In this document: positions 16,571 through 46,682 of the stretch, piece after piece
How the letters are laid out: each line of letters starts with the position of its first letter
Position numbering within the stretch: the first letter of the stretch is position 1
NCBI RefSeq assembly: GCF_050624435.1
Contig: NC_134539.1
Coordinates: 50,004,001 to 50,068,000, forward strand
Origin: Tenrec ecaudatus
Lineage: Eukaryota; Chordata; Mammalia; Afrosoricida; Tenrecidae
Direction: 5' to 3'
Length of the DNA: 64,000 bases
Program-made: the position numbers and the translations under genes
The notes under the pieces: generated by a model
The model's database searches: none
The model's input: only the letters and a program-made list of their open reading frames with translations
What the model was told of the DNA's origin: nothing

Positions 16571-17935
16571 CTTCCATAGTGAATGAGGGGAGAGTATGGA
16601 GAGGAGACCCAAAGCCAATTTGTACACCACTGGACATCCCCTTACTGAGGGAGGAGATGAGCCAGTCAGATGTGATGTAGCAACAATGAAAAATACAACT
16701 TTCCTCTAGTTCCTAAATGCTTCCTCCCTCCCGCCCCCACTTTCATGATCCCAATTGTACCTTGAAAGTCTGGCTAGATCAGAGGATGTACACTGGTACA
16801 GATAGGAACTGGAAACACAGGGAATCCAGGGCACCTGATTCCCCTCAGGACCAGTGGTGTGAGTGGTGATACAGGGAGGGTAGGAGGGTGGGTTGGAAAG
16901 GGGAAACTGACTACAAGGATCTACATATGACCTCCTCCCTGGGGGACGGACAACAGAAAAGTGGGTGAAGGGAGACATCGGATAGGGCAAGATATGACAA
17001 AATAATAATTTATAAATTATCAAGGGTTCATGAGGGAGAGGGGAGTGGGGAGGGAGGGGAAAAAATGAGGACCTGATGCCAAGGGCTTGGGTGGAGAGCA
17101 AATGTTTTGAAAATGATAAGGGAAATGAATGTACAAATGTGCTTTACACAATTGATGTATGTATGGATTGTGATAGGAGTTGTATGAGCCCCTAATAAAA
17201 CGATTTTTAAAAAAGGAAAAAAAAATTAAGACAGATATTGCTAAAAAAAAAAAAAAGAAAGAAATCATTAGAGGAACCATTATATCAATTCCCTGCTCCA
17301 GTCACATTCAAAGAAATATTCTAGATGAGAAAACAGCATTAAAATAGCACATCTTAATTTAGTGTCCTTAGTGGGAGTGAAAGGCCATTCAATGTAATCC
17401 ACTGGGCAGGAAAACTGTCAGATTCCTGGTCAATCCCAAAAGCTAAATTTTGCTAAATCTTGTGACAACTCTGTGGAACTCACCAGTTCACAGAGGTGTT
17501 TGTTTTTCCTCAGGGTCTAAATGGCTAAGTCATTTATTCAGCAAACACTGTGAGCTCCTGCTATAGAACTGAAAGGCACCGCCTGTGGGGAAAAGACAAG
17601 AGAAGAGGAAATTAGGGTGCAGAACAGCCAGCATTCTGATGGGGCTCAGGGAACGCAAGGCTTCTTCTCATAGGCACACAATCCAGTCTGGGGTGGAGGC
17701 AGGGTGAGCCCAGGCATTGAGAAGGCTCCCTAGAAGAGATGAGGTCAGTTCTGGAGGGCAGAGAGGGGCTTTGAGGAAAGCCATTTCCGACAGAGGATAC
17801 AGTGCAGGGGAGATCAAGAGAGCACCCACCATCTAAACACTCAAGGTTATACTGTGTAAACAAACAAAGAGCCCACAACTGAGTTCCACATCTGTTGACA
17901 GACTCCATAGCATCCAGCAGACGACCTGTAGCAAA

Positions 17936-18113
17936 CAAGAAACCCTACGGCAGACTCGCATCCACCCTACAGGGTAGCTCAGAACTGCTCCCTAGAGTTC
18001 TAAGACTAAATCTTTATGGGAGCAGAGCCTCGTTTCTCTCCTGTGGAGTAACCAGTGTGCTTGAAAGGCTGACCTTGAGGTTAGCAACCCACTGTGCTAC
18101 CAGGGTTCCTTGA
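17936..18113 (-). mobile_element. AfroSINE
   Basis: Reverse copy ending at the right in 'GCAACCCACTGTGCTACCAGGGTTCCTT', the inverse of the AfroSINE head. Confidence 0.75.
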
Positions 18114-18199
18114 ATCTGTGTCAAGTATTCAGTAACTGTTTGCTGGATAAAATGAGAAGCCCAAGCAGAGAACGTGAGATGAACTCTTGAGGTCTGCGC

Positions 18200-18320
18200 T
18201 TCGATTTCCCCCTCCCATCCTTCTGGAAATCTTAATCTTCACAGAAATCCCGTGAAGCGGGCAAGTGTCCCCGTTTTTCAGAGAAAGAAGTTGAAGCAAG
18301 CTGTTTGACTTGTTTTATAA
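18200..18320 (-). repeat. MIR-like fragment
   Basis: Contains 'CCCGTTTTTCAGAGAAAGAAGTTGAAGC', similar to the MIR 'CCCATTTTACAGATGAGGAAACTGAGGC' block. Confidence 0.4.
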
Positions 18321-19199
18321 TGTCAGCCTCCTATAATCATCGTACAAATGCCACAGGCTGAGCAGAAAGGGACAGGGACTCATCAAAACCCTTTCAAAGT
18401 GCAGATACAACCTTTTATTTGTAGCTACGAACTCAGACTGATGCAAACCTTCAGTACACGTTTTCTCTGCCTGTGCAGCTTGGAGCTGATATTACCAACA
18501 CAAAGCACTGGCCCATTACCTTTCAAATTGCATTCTACTAAACCAGGGATATTCTTCAGCCAGACTGGATGTAAACACAGCAAAAGAAATCAAAGCGCCA
18601 AAGGAAGCGTGAGGCAGGAGGAAGGAAGGGCACCGTTTTCTCAACGTCTCTGCAAACTGTAAACACTCAGCACAGGAAATTAGATTTAAGAAACCTGTCT
18701 TGGAAGAAGTACAGCTCCTTAGAAGCGAGGACGGTGTGGGCTACATCATGAAGGACATCATGCTTGGTAGTTGGCAAATGGGAATGACATAGTGGCGGCA
18801 ACCATGGTTCAAACGTAGCAACAATGGTGATGGTGTGGGACCGCCGTGTGTGGGGCTGTGGAAGTGGCGGCCACTGGTCCTTGCGGGCAACCCCTGGCTT
18901 GATGGGTGTCCAGTGGAAAGGGACCCAGAATCACCATGTATTTAGTACTTTGATGTCTTCCCTGTATTGATATGACAGGTTTTGATCTGTTAGGCAGGGA
19001 TCTGCACTTGGAAGAACTGATCCAGAAGGTTCTCCCTGGCACAAATCCCCACACTTGGGGTCAGCAGCGAGCTGGCACCGCGCAGGGCAACAACTCCTGG
19101 GGTGGCTCTGGGGGTCCGGTACTAGCTCAGACCCAGTGTCTGGATGCTGTGCCTCTGGGAAAAGGGTTGGTGTTATCAATGCACTCGCCTGATACACTG

Positions 19200-19850
19200 G
19201 ACGGGTGACTGACAATAGTTGTTTGTTTTTTTTTTGTTTCCATGGGTTTTTGTTTTCCTGCTTTCTGTTTGCTTTCGTTTTTTGTTTGTTTGCTGGTTGA
19301 TTTGTTGCTGTTGTTGGTATAGTTAGTCTTATGGGGTTTTTTGTCATAATATGACCACCAAAGTAAACCTGAGTCATGCCTATCCCAGGGACAAACAGAT
19401 GGATTCTGAGTCCCAATGTAGTCCAGCCCCAATCCAGAAACAGTAAGTTCTGGTAACATGGCCCTGCTCGATATTCACCTTCATGAAACGATCACTGAAG
19501 ATAAGGGTGCTACAGCAAGTGTGGTGAAGAAAGCAGATGGTGCCCGGCTATCAATCAGAATAGTGTCTAGGGTCTTAAAAGCTTGTATTCAAACAAGCAG
19601 CCATCTGAATGAGGAGTCAACTAAGTCCACACGGAAGAAGCACACCAGCTTGTGTGACCCAAAGATGACAACAACAAAATCCAAATATGACGAAGGGAAA
19701 AGTATCAGAGCTTAAATTGTGAACCCCAAATTTGTAAAAGGCCATGGAGAGCAGTGGGAGCCCAAAACCCATCTGCAGAGTGTCTAGTCAGATTAAGCCT
19801 CTGGCAGCTCCCTCTAGCTACAGGCAAGCGTCTCAAACAACTTTACCCTA
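19200..19850 (+). mobile_element. Older, divergent copy of the tenrec LINE-type 3' end
   Basis: Preserves the order of blocks seen in the 14.6-15.6 kb copy in more diverged form: 'TTCATGAAACGATCACTGAAG', 'AAAGCAGATGGTGCCCGGCTATCA', 'GTGTCTAGGGTCTTAAAAGC', 'GGAAGAAGCACACCAGCTTG'. A T/G-rich stretch at 19210-19315 precedes it. Confidence 0.6.
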
Positions 19851-19896
19851 ACAGCATTGTAAACTTGATACTTGATCAGGTGACCTCCCTCTAGAC

Positions 19897-20229
19897 CAGT
19901 GGGTCTCAACCTTCCTAAGTGGCGACCCTTTCATACAGTTCCTCATGTTGTGGTGACCCCTAACCACAAAATTATTTTCGTTGCTACTTCATAACTGTAA
20001 TTTTGCTACTGTTATGAATCATAATCTGAGAGGTAAATATCTGATAGGCAGGATATATTTTCATTGTTACAAACTGAACATAAACATAAAGCATAATGAT
20101 TAATCACAAAACAACATGTATTTATATATTATGAAACATTTATGTGTTTTCCGATGGTCTTAGGTGACCCTTGTGAAAGGGTCATTTGAACCCCCAAAGG
20201 GGTCGAGACCCACAGGTCGAGAACCACTG
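19897..20229. mobile_element. SPIN-type hAT MITE with exact 8-base target duplication
   Basis: 333 bases with hAT-style inverted ends (CAGTGGGTCTCAACC at the left, GAGAACCACTG at the right). It is flanked by perfect CTCTAGAC duplications at 19889-19896 and 20230-20237. The interior matches the SPIN consensus as I remember it: 'TTCCTCATGTTGTGGTGACCCC', 'TTTTCGTTGCTACTTCATAAC', 'CCGATGGTCTTAGG'. No transposase. SPIN elements entered several tetrapod lineages, including tenrec, by horizontal transfer. Confidence 0.9.
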
Positions 20230-20639
20230 CTCTAGACTCAACCTAAATTTTTTTCTAGCTTCAAGTATTTCTTGCTTGTTCCATGACAAAAATGTCTTCC
20301 CTGGTTTTAAAAAAAATCAATGGTGGTCTTTTCTTTCTTACTCATTATTTGTATTTTTATCTTTATATTAATATTAGTTTATCCTTACCATTTAAGAAAG
20401 AACTGCATGTGTTGGGTAGTATTTAGCAGACACACAGACAGACACATGGATATCTCCAAGTGACCCACAGATGTTGAAAGGAGACGAGGAACTGACAGAA
20501 AGTCTTCCTCTGGGGCTGGAGCCTTCCATGGGCCTTCGTGCCTCTTAGAGAGCCCTGGAAACACCAGCCGTTGGGCAGGAGGGAGATGAGGCCTTCTACT
20601 CTTGTAAAGAGGGCCAGTGAGGTCAATCCAGAGACATCG

Positions 20640-20822
20640 TAAACGGATTCATAGTTCCTTACGGGTGTGGCAGGGGAGCTTGGGGAAAATGGGGAGCTGA
20701 TAACGATGCGTACAAGAATGAAGATGTTTTAAATCTGATTGTGGGGATGATTGTACAAGTCTTCTTGAGGTGAACTAGCAGATTGTAGGATATGCGAATT
20801 ATATGCCAATAAAACGGTTAAA
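20640..20822 (+). repeat. Ancient L1 3' end
   Basis: Resembles the mammalian L1M 3' terminus: 'TTGGGGAAAATGGGGAGCTG' and the end 'GCGAATTATATGCCAATAAAACGG'. Confidence 0.5.
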
Positions 20823-21365
20823 TATTATCTATACCTATCTCTATAGAGATAGATCTATTTAAGCACAGTTCTACTCAGACACACACTGGGTAGCCAGAGG
20901 TCAGCGTGGCCTCCACATCCGGGGAGATCAGAGCTTTGAGGCTCCCCCGCCCCCATTTGGGGGAACCCTTGTTTGGCGTCGTCTCGGACGCTCCGCCCGC
21001 CGCGGGAAGCAGGGCTGTCCGGGCGTCCGGTTTATCCACGGCCTTCCTAGCCGTCATCTCTGAATCTGAGGAAGACCGGGCTGAGGACTAGCACCCCCGT
21101 CCAGCCACGGGGCCTCCGCCACGTCTTCATTTTACTTCAAGCGGCCCCAATCCACTAACTCGGATCGATCCCGCAGGCTTCCCGACAGCAGGAACAAGTC
21201 TCTTTCCGAGCCGGGCGGCAGTCGTGGGGCCAGGGCGAGTTTCCGAGGACAAGAGGCCCCCCCACCCCGGCCCCCGCCGCTCCGGGGACAACGGAAACCC
21301 CCGGGAGGCCCGGGAGCGACTGAAGGCCCCAAACCCCCCGTCAGCTCCGGAGGCCACACACCTAC

Positions 21366-21470
21366 CTCCTTGGAAAGCCCGTTCAGCTCAGCCCCTTCCC
21401 GGAACCTCGGCGTCCACCACAAGTCCACGGCTACACCGAGTGGACTACACTTCCCAGACTTCCCGGAGCC
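21366..21470 (-). other. CDC26: Candidate 5' non-coding exon 1 of CDC26
   Basis: On the minus strand a good donor (CCAAGGAG/GTAGGT) sits at 21366/21365 in the GC island. The known human gene begins with a non-coding exon divergent from PRPF4. The upstream limit is a guess based on the promoter motifs at 21444 and beyond. Confidence 0.45.
21444..21458 (+). promoter_or_regulatory. Second ZNF143-type site
   Basis: ACTACACTTCCCAGA matches the 5' part of the ZNF143 motif. It lies about 75 bases from the candidate CDC26 exon 1 donor, so it could serve the minus-strand start. Confidence 0.5.
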
Positions 21471-21540
21471 TCTCACCCCGCAGACGCCTGTTTCCGAGGC
21501 GACGCAGCCCAAGCCTCCCGACGCGACGACAGGCGCTCGT

Positions 21541-21560
21541 ACTACGAGTCCCATCATGCC
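21541..21560 (+). promoter_or_regulatory. ZNF143-type (SBS) site
   Basis: Close to the ZNF143 consensus ACTACAATTCCCAGCATGC, placed 121 bases upstream of the PRPF4 ATG and followed 30 bases later by an ETS site. Confidence 0.6.
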
Positions 21561-21680
21561 CCGCGCCAGCCCGGATGCGGTTCTCGGTCCACTTCCGGTC
21601 GGTGACGCAGTTCCGCTTTGCTGGGCGCGCGATAGACGTTCTGGACGCGGAGCCCGGTTTCCGCGGCTCCAGAGCCCAGC

Positions 21681-41524
<19,844 letters not shown>

Positions 41525-42210
41525 CCGAGGCTGTGGACACAGGACTCTTGAACCTCAAGCTCGACATTAAGGGCTGTTTTCTTCAAAAGAAAGGGACTGG
41601 TGTGTTCTGTCCTATCATGTGGGTTTGGTTTGGTTTCGAACCACCTACCATGTGTATAGGCCTTCAGTGGAATGGTAATGTCAGCCCTTGACCCCCCCCT
41701 TCATGGTTGAAATTTTAATTTTCATCTTCAGGCCTGTCATGAATTTTATAAACCTCGTTTTTATAATCCTTCATTTGCCCTGTTGCCTCCCACACAATAC
41801 TCAGGACTGTGCCTGAATTCCTCCATTTTTAATTCCTGAAACGTCAGGACTGCTTGGCACCTGGCTAGCAAGGGGCTACCCTGTCTCCTGGAACCCCTCC
41901 AGGAAGAAGGCACACCGCACGCTCGTGAAGCAGTGCCTGCCTGCACACAGTCAGCCTCTCTTCCACCGAGAGAAGCGGGCTCTGCAGGAAAGGAGACTTC
42001 TCTCCTATGGCGTTCACTGGGGATGCCGGTATGTCCGGAAGCTCCACCCTGAACGTCTGCCTTGTCAGACCAGGTCTCACTTTGCTGTGTGATTGGTGTT
42101 ACCCCACAGGCCATGGTGTCAGGATTCACAGAAATCCATAGAAAGCAGATACATGGTGTTTCTTGTGTGACCTTTTTCTGTTTGGTAATTAAAAGGTAGT
42201 GTCCTTCATG
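41525..42210 (+). other. PRPF4: PRPF4 3' UTR
   Basis: Non-coding stretch after the TAG. The likely signal is ATTAAA at 42188-42193, followed by a T/G-rich region. The extent is inferred. Confidence 0.5.
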
Positions 42211-42451
42211 CTGAGCGAGAAGAAAACCCTAGTGAGTAATCCTGAACACACTTCTCCCCATTTATTTTGCCCTTACCACGAAGTTAAATTCTGTTACGAA
42301 AAGTGCCCTGCAAAGAGTCCTTCTTTAGTTAAATCTTCAAATCCTAGCCATGGAACCACAGATGTCCCCATCCTTTGGTTTGGAGTCTAACAAATCTGAA
42401 AATTTCCTTTCTGTAATTTCTGTAGATTTACTGAGTGCTCTGGTAAGAAAA

Positions 42452-42655
42452 ACGAACTCGTTGCCCTAGCTCGATTCCGACTCAGAGTGACCCTGTAAGA
42501 CAGGGTGGAGCGGCCCCTGTGGGATTCTGAGACTAACTCTACAGGAGTCGAAAGCCTTGTCCTTGCAGAGAAGCCGGTGGCTTCAAACTGCTGACCCTGT
42601 AGTTGGCTGCCCAACAGGGCACCTCTGTCCCCAACTAGGCCACCAGGGCGCCTCT
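42452..42655 (-). mobile_element. AfroSINE downstream of PRPF4
   Basis: Full reverse copy: AACTCGTTGCCCTAGCTCGA at the left, 'AACTAGGCCACCAGGGCGCC' at the right. Confidence 0.85.
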
Positions 42656-43111
42656 GCTACCTGCGTACTGATTTTACAATAACAATACTCACCTGTGTCC
42701 ATGTGCTAGTGTTAAAATAACACACATTACTGTGTTTGGACACAGCGTGCTAACCCAAGGTGGCCAGAATTTCCCAGGGTTAAGCAATTAGCTTCCTTTG
42801 ACTTGCCGCTTCCCGGGTCTTTGTGGGAGAGACTTAGAGGCTGCACTTGGGTAGGAAGCAGGGCACCTACACCTTGGGCCGAGTCAGCATCTTGTGGAAG
42901 GTCATCGCTGCAAAAAGACACCATGATGATGACGCAGTTGACCAGGACACTCAGTGTTTCATGGCAGTGGGGTGGTCAGCAGACGACTGAGGATCCTGGG
43001 TTAGTAACTTGCTTACAATACCCAGCTAGTAAGAAGAGCCAGGATTTGAAGTCTTCTGCCCGAGAGTGTGTGACTCTAATGAAAAGATTTAATAGGACTA
43101 CCTGAGTGTGC

Positions 43112-43312
43112 AAGCATCCTGGGGGTGCAAACGTTTGGCTGGGAGCCAACCGACCAGTCGGTGGTTTGAGCCCATCATTTGTTCCACGGAGGAAGATGGG
43201 GTGGGTAGTGGACGCCAGTACCAATGACAGCCTTAGAAACCAATGGGACAGTTCTCTGCCGTCCAGGGTCTCTGGGTCTGAGTCAGCTCAGCAGTGGCTG
43301 TTTAGCTCTGTG
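43112..43312 (+). mobile_element. Degraded AfroSINE
   Basis: 'CCAACCGACCAGTCGGTGGTTTGAGCCC' and 'AAACCAATGGGACAGTTCT' keep family order but diverge in the tail. Confidence 0.6.
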
Positions 43313-43914
43313 TTTATTGGCAACTGGCCAGACAAGATCAGTGCAACCCGTATTCCCTGCTTTCCATAGGAAAGGTGCTCTTTTGACCAGTCACTCCCTC
43401 TCCGAGTCCATGCTAAAGGGTGTTGATTGTACTTCCACCCGAGGAACTTCTGCAGGGCCTGGAGTGATTCTGAACAGGATGGCCATTTGCAGTTGGGGAC
43501 AGATGACAGTAAGGTGTGTGGAACTGTCTTAGTGCTGTATGTAGAAGGCTTTAATAGTCCTAACCATCAGGACCATGAGCCACCGCTTCACTCGGGTGCC
43601 AACGAGGGCCCCGCACATTCCCACAGAAGCCTAGGACGGTTTGGCAAACCTGAGGTGGAAGAGCCAATCCTGTCCCCCACACCATTTTAAAAATACCCAA
43701 AAGCCATAAACGTTTTTACAAACAAATGAGATCACCTTTCTCTGAATAAAATCCTGTGAAAATTTTCAGTTTTACTCCATAGCCACATGTAGGTGCCCAA
43801 AGAGCCAACTGTGGTTCTTGAGCTGCCATGTTCAACCCTGCCTGTAGGAGGCTGGTTCTTCAAGGTCAGAGTTTCTGAATGTGGAAATGGGAGACACTAT
43901 AATGTTCAATGTTC

Positions 43915-44190
43915 ATGCTTCAGTGCTCACCCCAAGGCCAGCAGTTTGAAACCACCAGTCACTCCGTGAGAGAAAGATGAGGCTCTCCACTCCTATTAAT
44001 AGCTAGTTTTGTCAAAATTATTTGTTGAAATTTAAACAGAAAATACAAGCATGGTTAATGACTCAATTTTAAATTTATGTTTACATAAAAAAATTTTTGA
44101 AACTAAAAATGTTCCAGTCTCAGAAACCCACGAGGGCAGTTCTACTCTCCTGCAGGATTGCTATGAATCCAAATCAAAAACCCACCACTT
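43915..44190 (+). mobile_element. AfroSINE interrupted by a ~110-base insert
   Basis: The head 'GGCCAGCAGTTTGAAACCACCAG' runs to TCCACTCCTATTAATAGC near 44003. AT-rich foreign sequence follows to about 44113, then the SINE resumes at CAGTCTCAGAAACCCACGAG. The inserted segment belongs to no family I know. Confidence 0.65.
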
Positions 44191-44239
44191 ACGGCTTACT
44201 TGTATCCCATCCTCTTTGAGAGTCTGGGTCCTATTTGGA

Positions 44240-44410
44240 CTGAAAGGGCTCCAACACTCATCAGCCCTGTGCCCGTGAACAAGTAACTCAACTCAGAGAG
44301 CCTCCTCCACAAGATGAGGGTGGGGCTTCCCGGGAAGCCGAGGCCAGTGCGCCTTCCCAAGCCTGTGCGTCTTTGAGGACCGGGTGAGATCACTACCTAC
44401 CTAACTTGCT
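44240..44410 (+). repeat. MIR-like fragment
   Basis: 'GCCCGTGAACAAGTAACTCAACTCAGAGAGCCTC...ACAAGATGAGGGTGGGG' follows the MIR core order. Confidence 0.5.
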
Positions 44411-45715
44411 ACAACGTTAAGGAACAAGGATATGTAAAGAAATTAAGTCAGCGGGGAGAGGCTATGGCCCAGCTTCAGTGTAATCTTCAGTGGCATAGTT
44501 CCCTAGTGGGATACGTAAGCAGATTGTGTAATGGAGACATTTTCTTCCCATTGGGCCTTACAACAGTTTGACTTCACTACATACGAGCTACGTGTAGTTT
44601 GAAATACCCTGTACATTGACCCTTAAGAGGGGTTACTAGACGTTGGTTCCATGATGCTCACAAAATGTTTAGAGCAAACTAACCCAACTCGGTTTGGGGA
44701 CTCAAAGCTTACTCAACAAAAAGCAGCTTAAAAGTGGCTTTTCCGATTATGCTGGTGTTGGAACCGCACAAACAGCCAACTTCTAGGGTCGTTTTCAGTA
44801 CTTCCTAGTTCTGGTGCAGAGTGAAAACCTGGTCTCCGCCGCCTGCTGGGGTGGGCGCAGCAGCTTCCCTTCAGATCGACAGAGGACAGAGTGACAGTGC
44901 TCAGCAGGGTCTTGGCACTTACCAGGAGGAAGGAAAGGGCCTCCCTCTCCTTCCCAGATTGCTTTTAATCCGCAGACCCTGACTTCTTGCGACCTTTGGT
45001 ATGGGGATGGCAAAACATGGAACTGAACGGCAATGGGATATCACAGGCTCCATCCACCACATGCTGCCCAGCAGTCTGCATAAGCAGCAGCTTAATGCGC
45101 GAGCCTGCCCTGCTGGGGAGGGCTCCTTGCCACCCTGAGGTTGCAGATTGCCCTGCCCCCCATAACCCAGTTCCCATTCAGCCCGGTAGGCGGCGGGGCG
45201 AGTGAAAGTGCAGCAGTGAAGTGACAGGTGCAGACCACTTTCACTGAGGCTGGTGGCGAGGCACCCACTGCGAACGGGACGGGGAGACATACTTGCCCAC
45301 AGAAGGACAAACACGTTCTACAAACGTTAGCAGAGTGTAATTAAGATCAAGTCCTGCCATTGTGAACAGAGGTCAAGGCTTCTCCAGGGAGAAAAGCGAC
45401 TAGCTCTTTGGGCTGGGCGGGCGCGTGGATCCCATTGTCCGGTCCTTTGGCACAGCTCACCGTGTTGCTCTGTGGTAGCTTCTCTGCGGTAGCTTCTCTG
45501 CCCGTCCCTGACCACACCGTCCCGGCCCAGAGGCCCTTCTGCAGCCTCTGGCAGCCTTTTGGCTTTCGGGGCCTCTCCGGATGCTCACTGTTCCCAGAAG
45601 CAGACGCCTGGTCCAGCTGATCCCTGGGCTGCACCCCTGCCCCCAGCCCAGCGCCAAGGGTGAGTCTCCAAGCAGCAACCAGGAGGGCTTGGCTCCCTGT
45701 TGGGGTGCAGCGTGT
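44411..45715. other. RNF183 downstream region
   Basis: Probably includes the RNF183 3' UTR at its right end (minus strand). An ATTAAA on the minus strand at 44968-44963 is one candidate end. No other gene seen. A short direct repeat (GGTAGCTTCTCTGC twice) lies at about 45475-45500. Confidence 0.4.
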
Positions 45716-46288
45716 TCACCCCCCGCCCCAGAGGAACTGCTTGGTCCAGAAGATGGAGAAAATGAGCAGGAGCGAGACGCTGAGGATGATGGCTAACAGG
45801 TAGGCAAAGATGCGGAACTGGGGGTTGCGGACGCACTCCCGCAGGGAGTAGTGAGACGGGATGGACGCCACCACGGTGGCGGGCGCCGTGTCCTGCGGGG
45901 GCCGAGCCGGGTTAGGAGGCTCGGGGCCCAGGTCCAGGGTGTAGACCCGGGGCTGGCGTAGGAAGTAGCGGCTCTTGGGCTGGTCCTTGAGGCAGAGCTG
46001 GCGGCCTTCCAGGATGACGTGGTGGGGCTCCAGGCGGAGCAGGGTGAGCATGGCCGTGTCGGTGGGGAGATCGGTGACCGGCTGCCCCGAGGCCAGCACC
46101 GTGGGCTGGCGGCAGAGTGGGCACAGCAGGCGCCGCCGCGCTGGAGTCACCAGGCTGAGGTGGGCCAGGCATTCCACGCAGAAGGAGTGGTAGCAGGCTA
46201 GCACTTTGGGGGTGTGGAAAGTGTTGTTGAAGGCATTCCAGCAGACGGGACACTCGGCCTCAGGCTCCCGGCCTTGCTGCTCGGCCAT
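45716..46288 (-). CDS. RNF183: RING-finger E3 ubiquitin ligase RNF183, single coding exon
   Basis: Membrane-anchored RING E3 ligase, known from human as enriched in kidney and tied to ER stress and osmotic response. One open frame of 190 residues on the minus strand (human 192), starting MAEQQGREPEAECPVC. RING-HC ligands are all visible: Cys13, Cys16, Cys32, His34, Cys37, Cys40, Cys56, Cys59. The centre (LASGQPVTDLPTDTAML, LRLEPHHVILEG) matches human closely; the Pro-rich linker at about 123-140 is two residues shorter. A single hydrophobic segment at about 160-182 (FAYLLAIILSVSLLLIFSIF) anchors the C-terminal tail WTKQFLWGGG. The ATG gives full alignment to the human start. A pyrimidine tract and CTAG lie 45-55 bases upstream on the minus strand, suggesting the coding exon follows a spliced 5' leader. 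Confidence 0.97.
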   Translation of the reverse strand: MAEQQGREPEAECPVCWNAFNNTFHTPKVLACYHSFCVECLAHLSLVTPARRRLLCPLCRQPTVLASGQPVTDLPTDTAMLTLLRLEPHHVILEGRQLCLKDQPKSRYFLRQPRVYTLDLGPEPPNPARPPQDTAPATVVASIPSHYSLRECVRNPQFRIFAYLLAIILSVSLLLIFSIFWTKQFLWGGG

Positions 46289-46487
46289 CCTGGGTCAGAC
46301 AGACCGACAGGCGCAGGACGCCAGGCGGGAGCTAGAAGGACACACCCATTAAGCTCCGTCCCCATGCGTGGCCCCGGACAGAGTGTTCTGGGTTTTGGAG
46401 ATGATCAGCCACATCTTACAGGTGAGAACACTTAGGGTTAAAAAGGCAAAGCGCCCAAGCCCCTCCCGGTGCCCCCAGCTTCTAGGG

Positions 46488-46682
46488 CAGTGGTTCTCCA
46501 CCTTCCTCAGACTCGGGACCCTTTCACACAGTACCTCATGTGGTGGTGACCCCCCCAACCATACAATTCTTTTCGTTGCTACTTCATGACTGTCATTTTG
46601 TTACTGTTCCGAATCGGGCCACCCCTGTAAAAGGGTCATTCGACCCCAAAAAGGGTTGCAACCCACAGGTTGAGAACTGCTG
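46488..46682. mobile_element. SPIN-type hAT MITE just upstream of RNF183
   Basis: 195 bases. Left end CAGTGGTTCTCCACCTTCCT, interior 'TTTTCGTTGCTACTTCATGAC', right end 'CACAGGTTGAGAACTGCTG'. It sits about 200 bases upstream of the RNF183 ATG in transcript sense, i.e. in its promoter or leader region. I see no clear 8-base duplication. Confidence 0.85.

Larger units (their letters stand above)
15655..17252 (+). mobile_element. LINE-type 3' end, second copy, split by a solo LTR
   Basis: The same family, inserted directly at the A-rich end of the previous copy. It is bounded by an imperfect 18-base target duplication (15637-15654 and 17253-17270, AAAGAGAGAGACCATTAG against AAAGAAAGAAATCATTAG). 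The element runs 15655-15900, is interrupted by the LTR at 15901-16570, and resumes at about 16576 through CCCCTAATAAAACGATTTTT near 17210. Confidence 0.7.
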
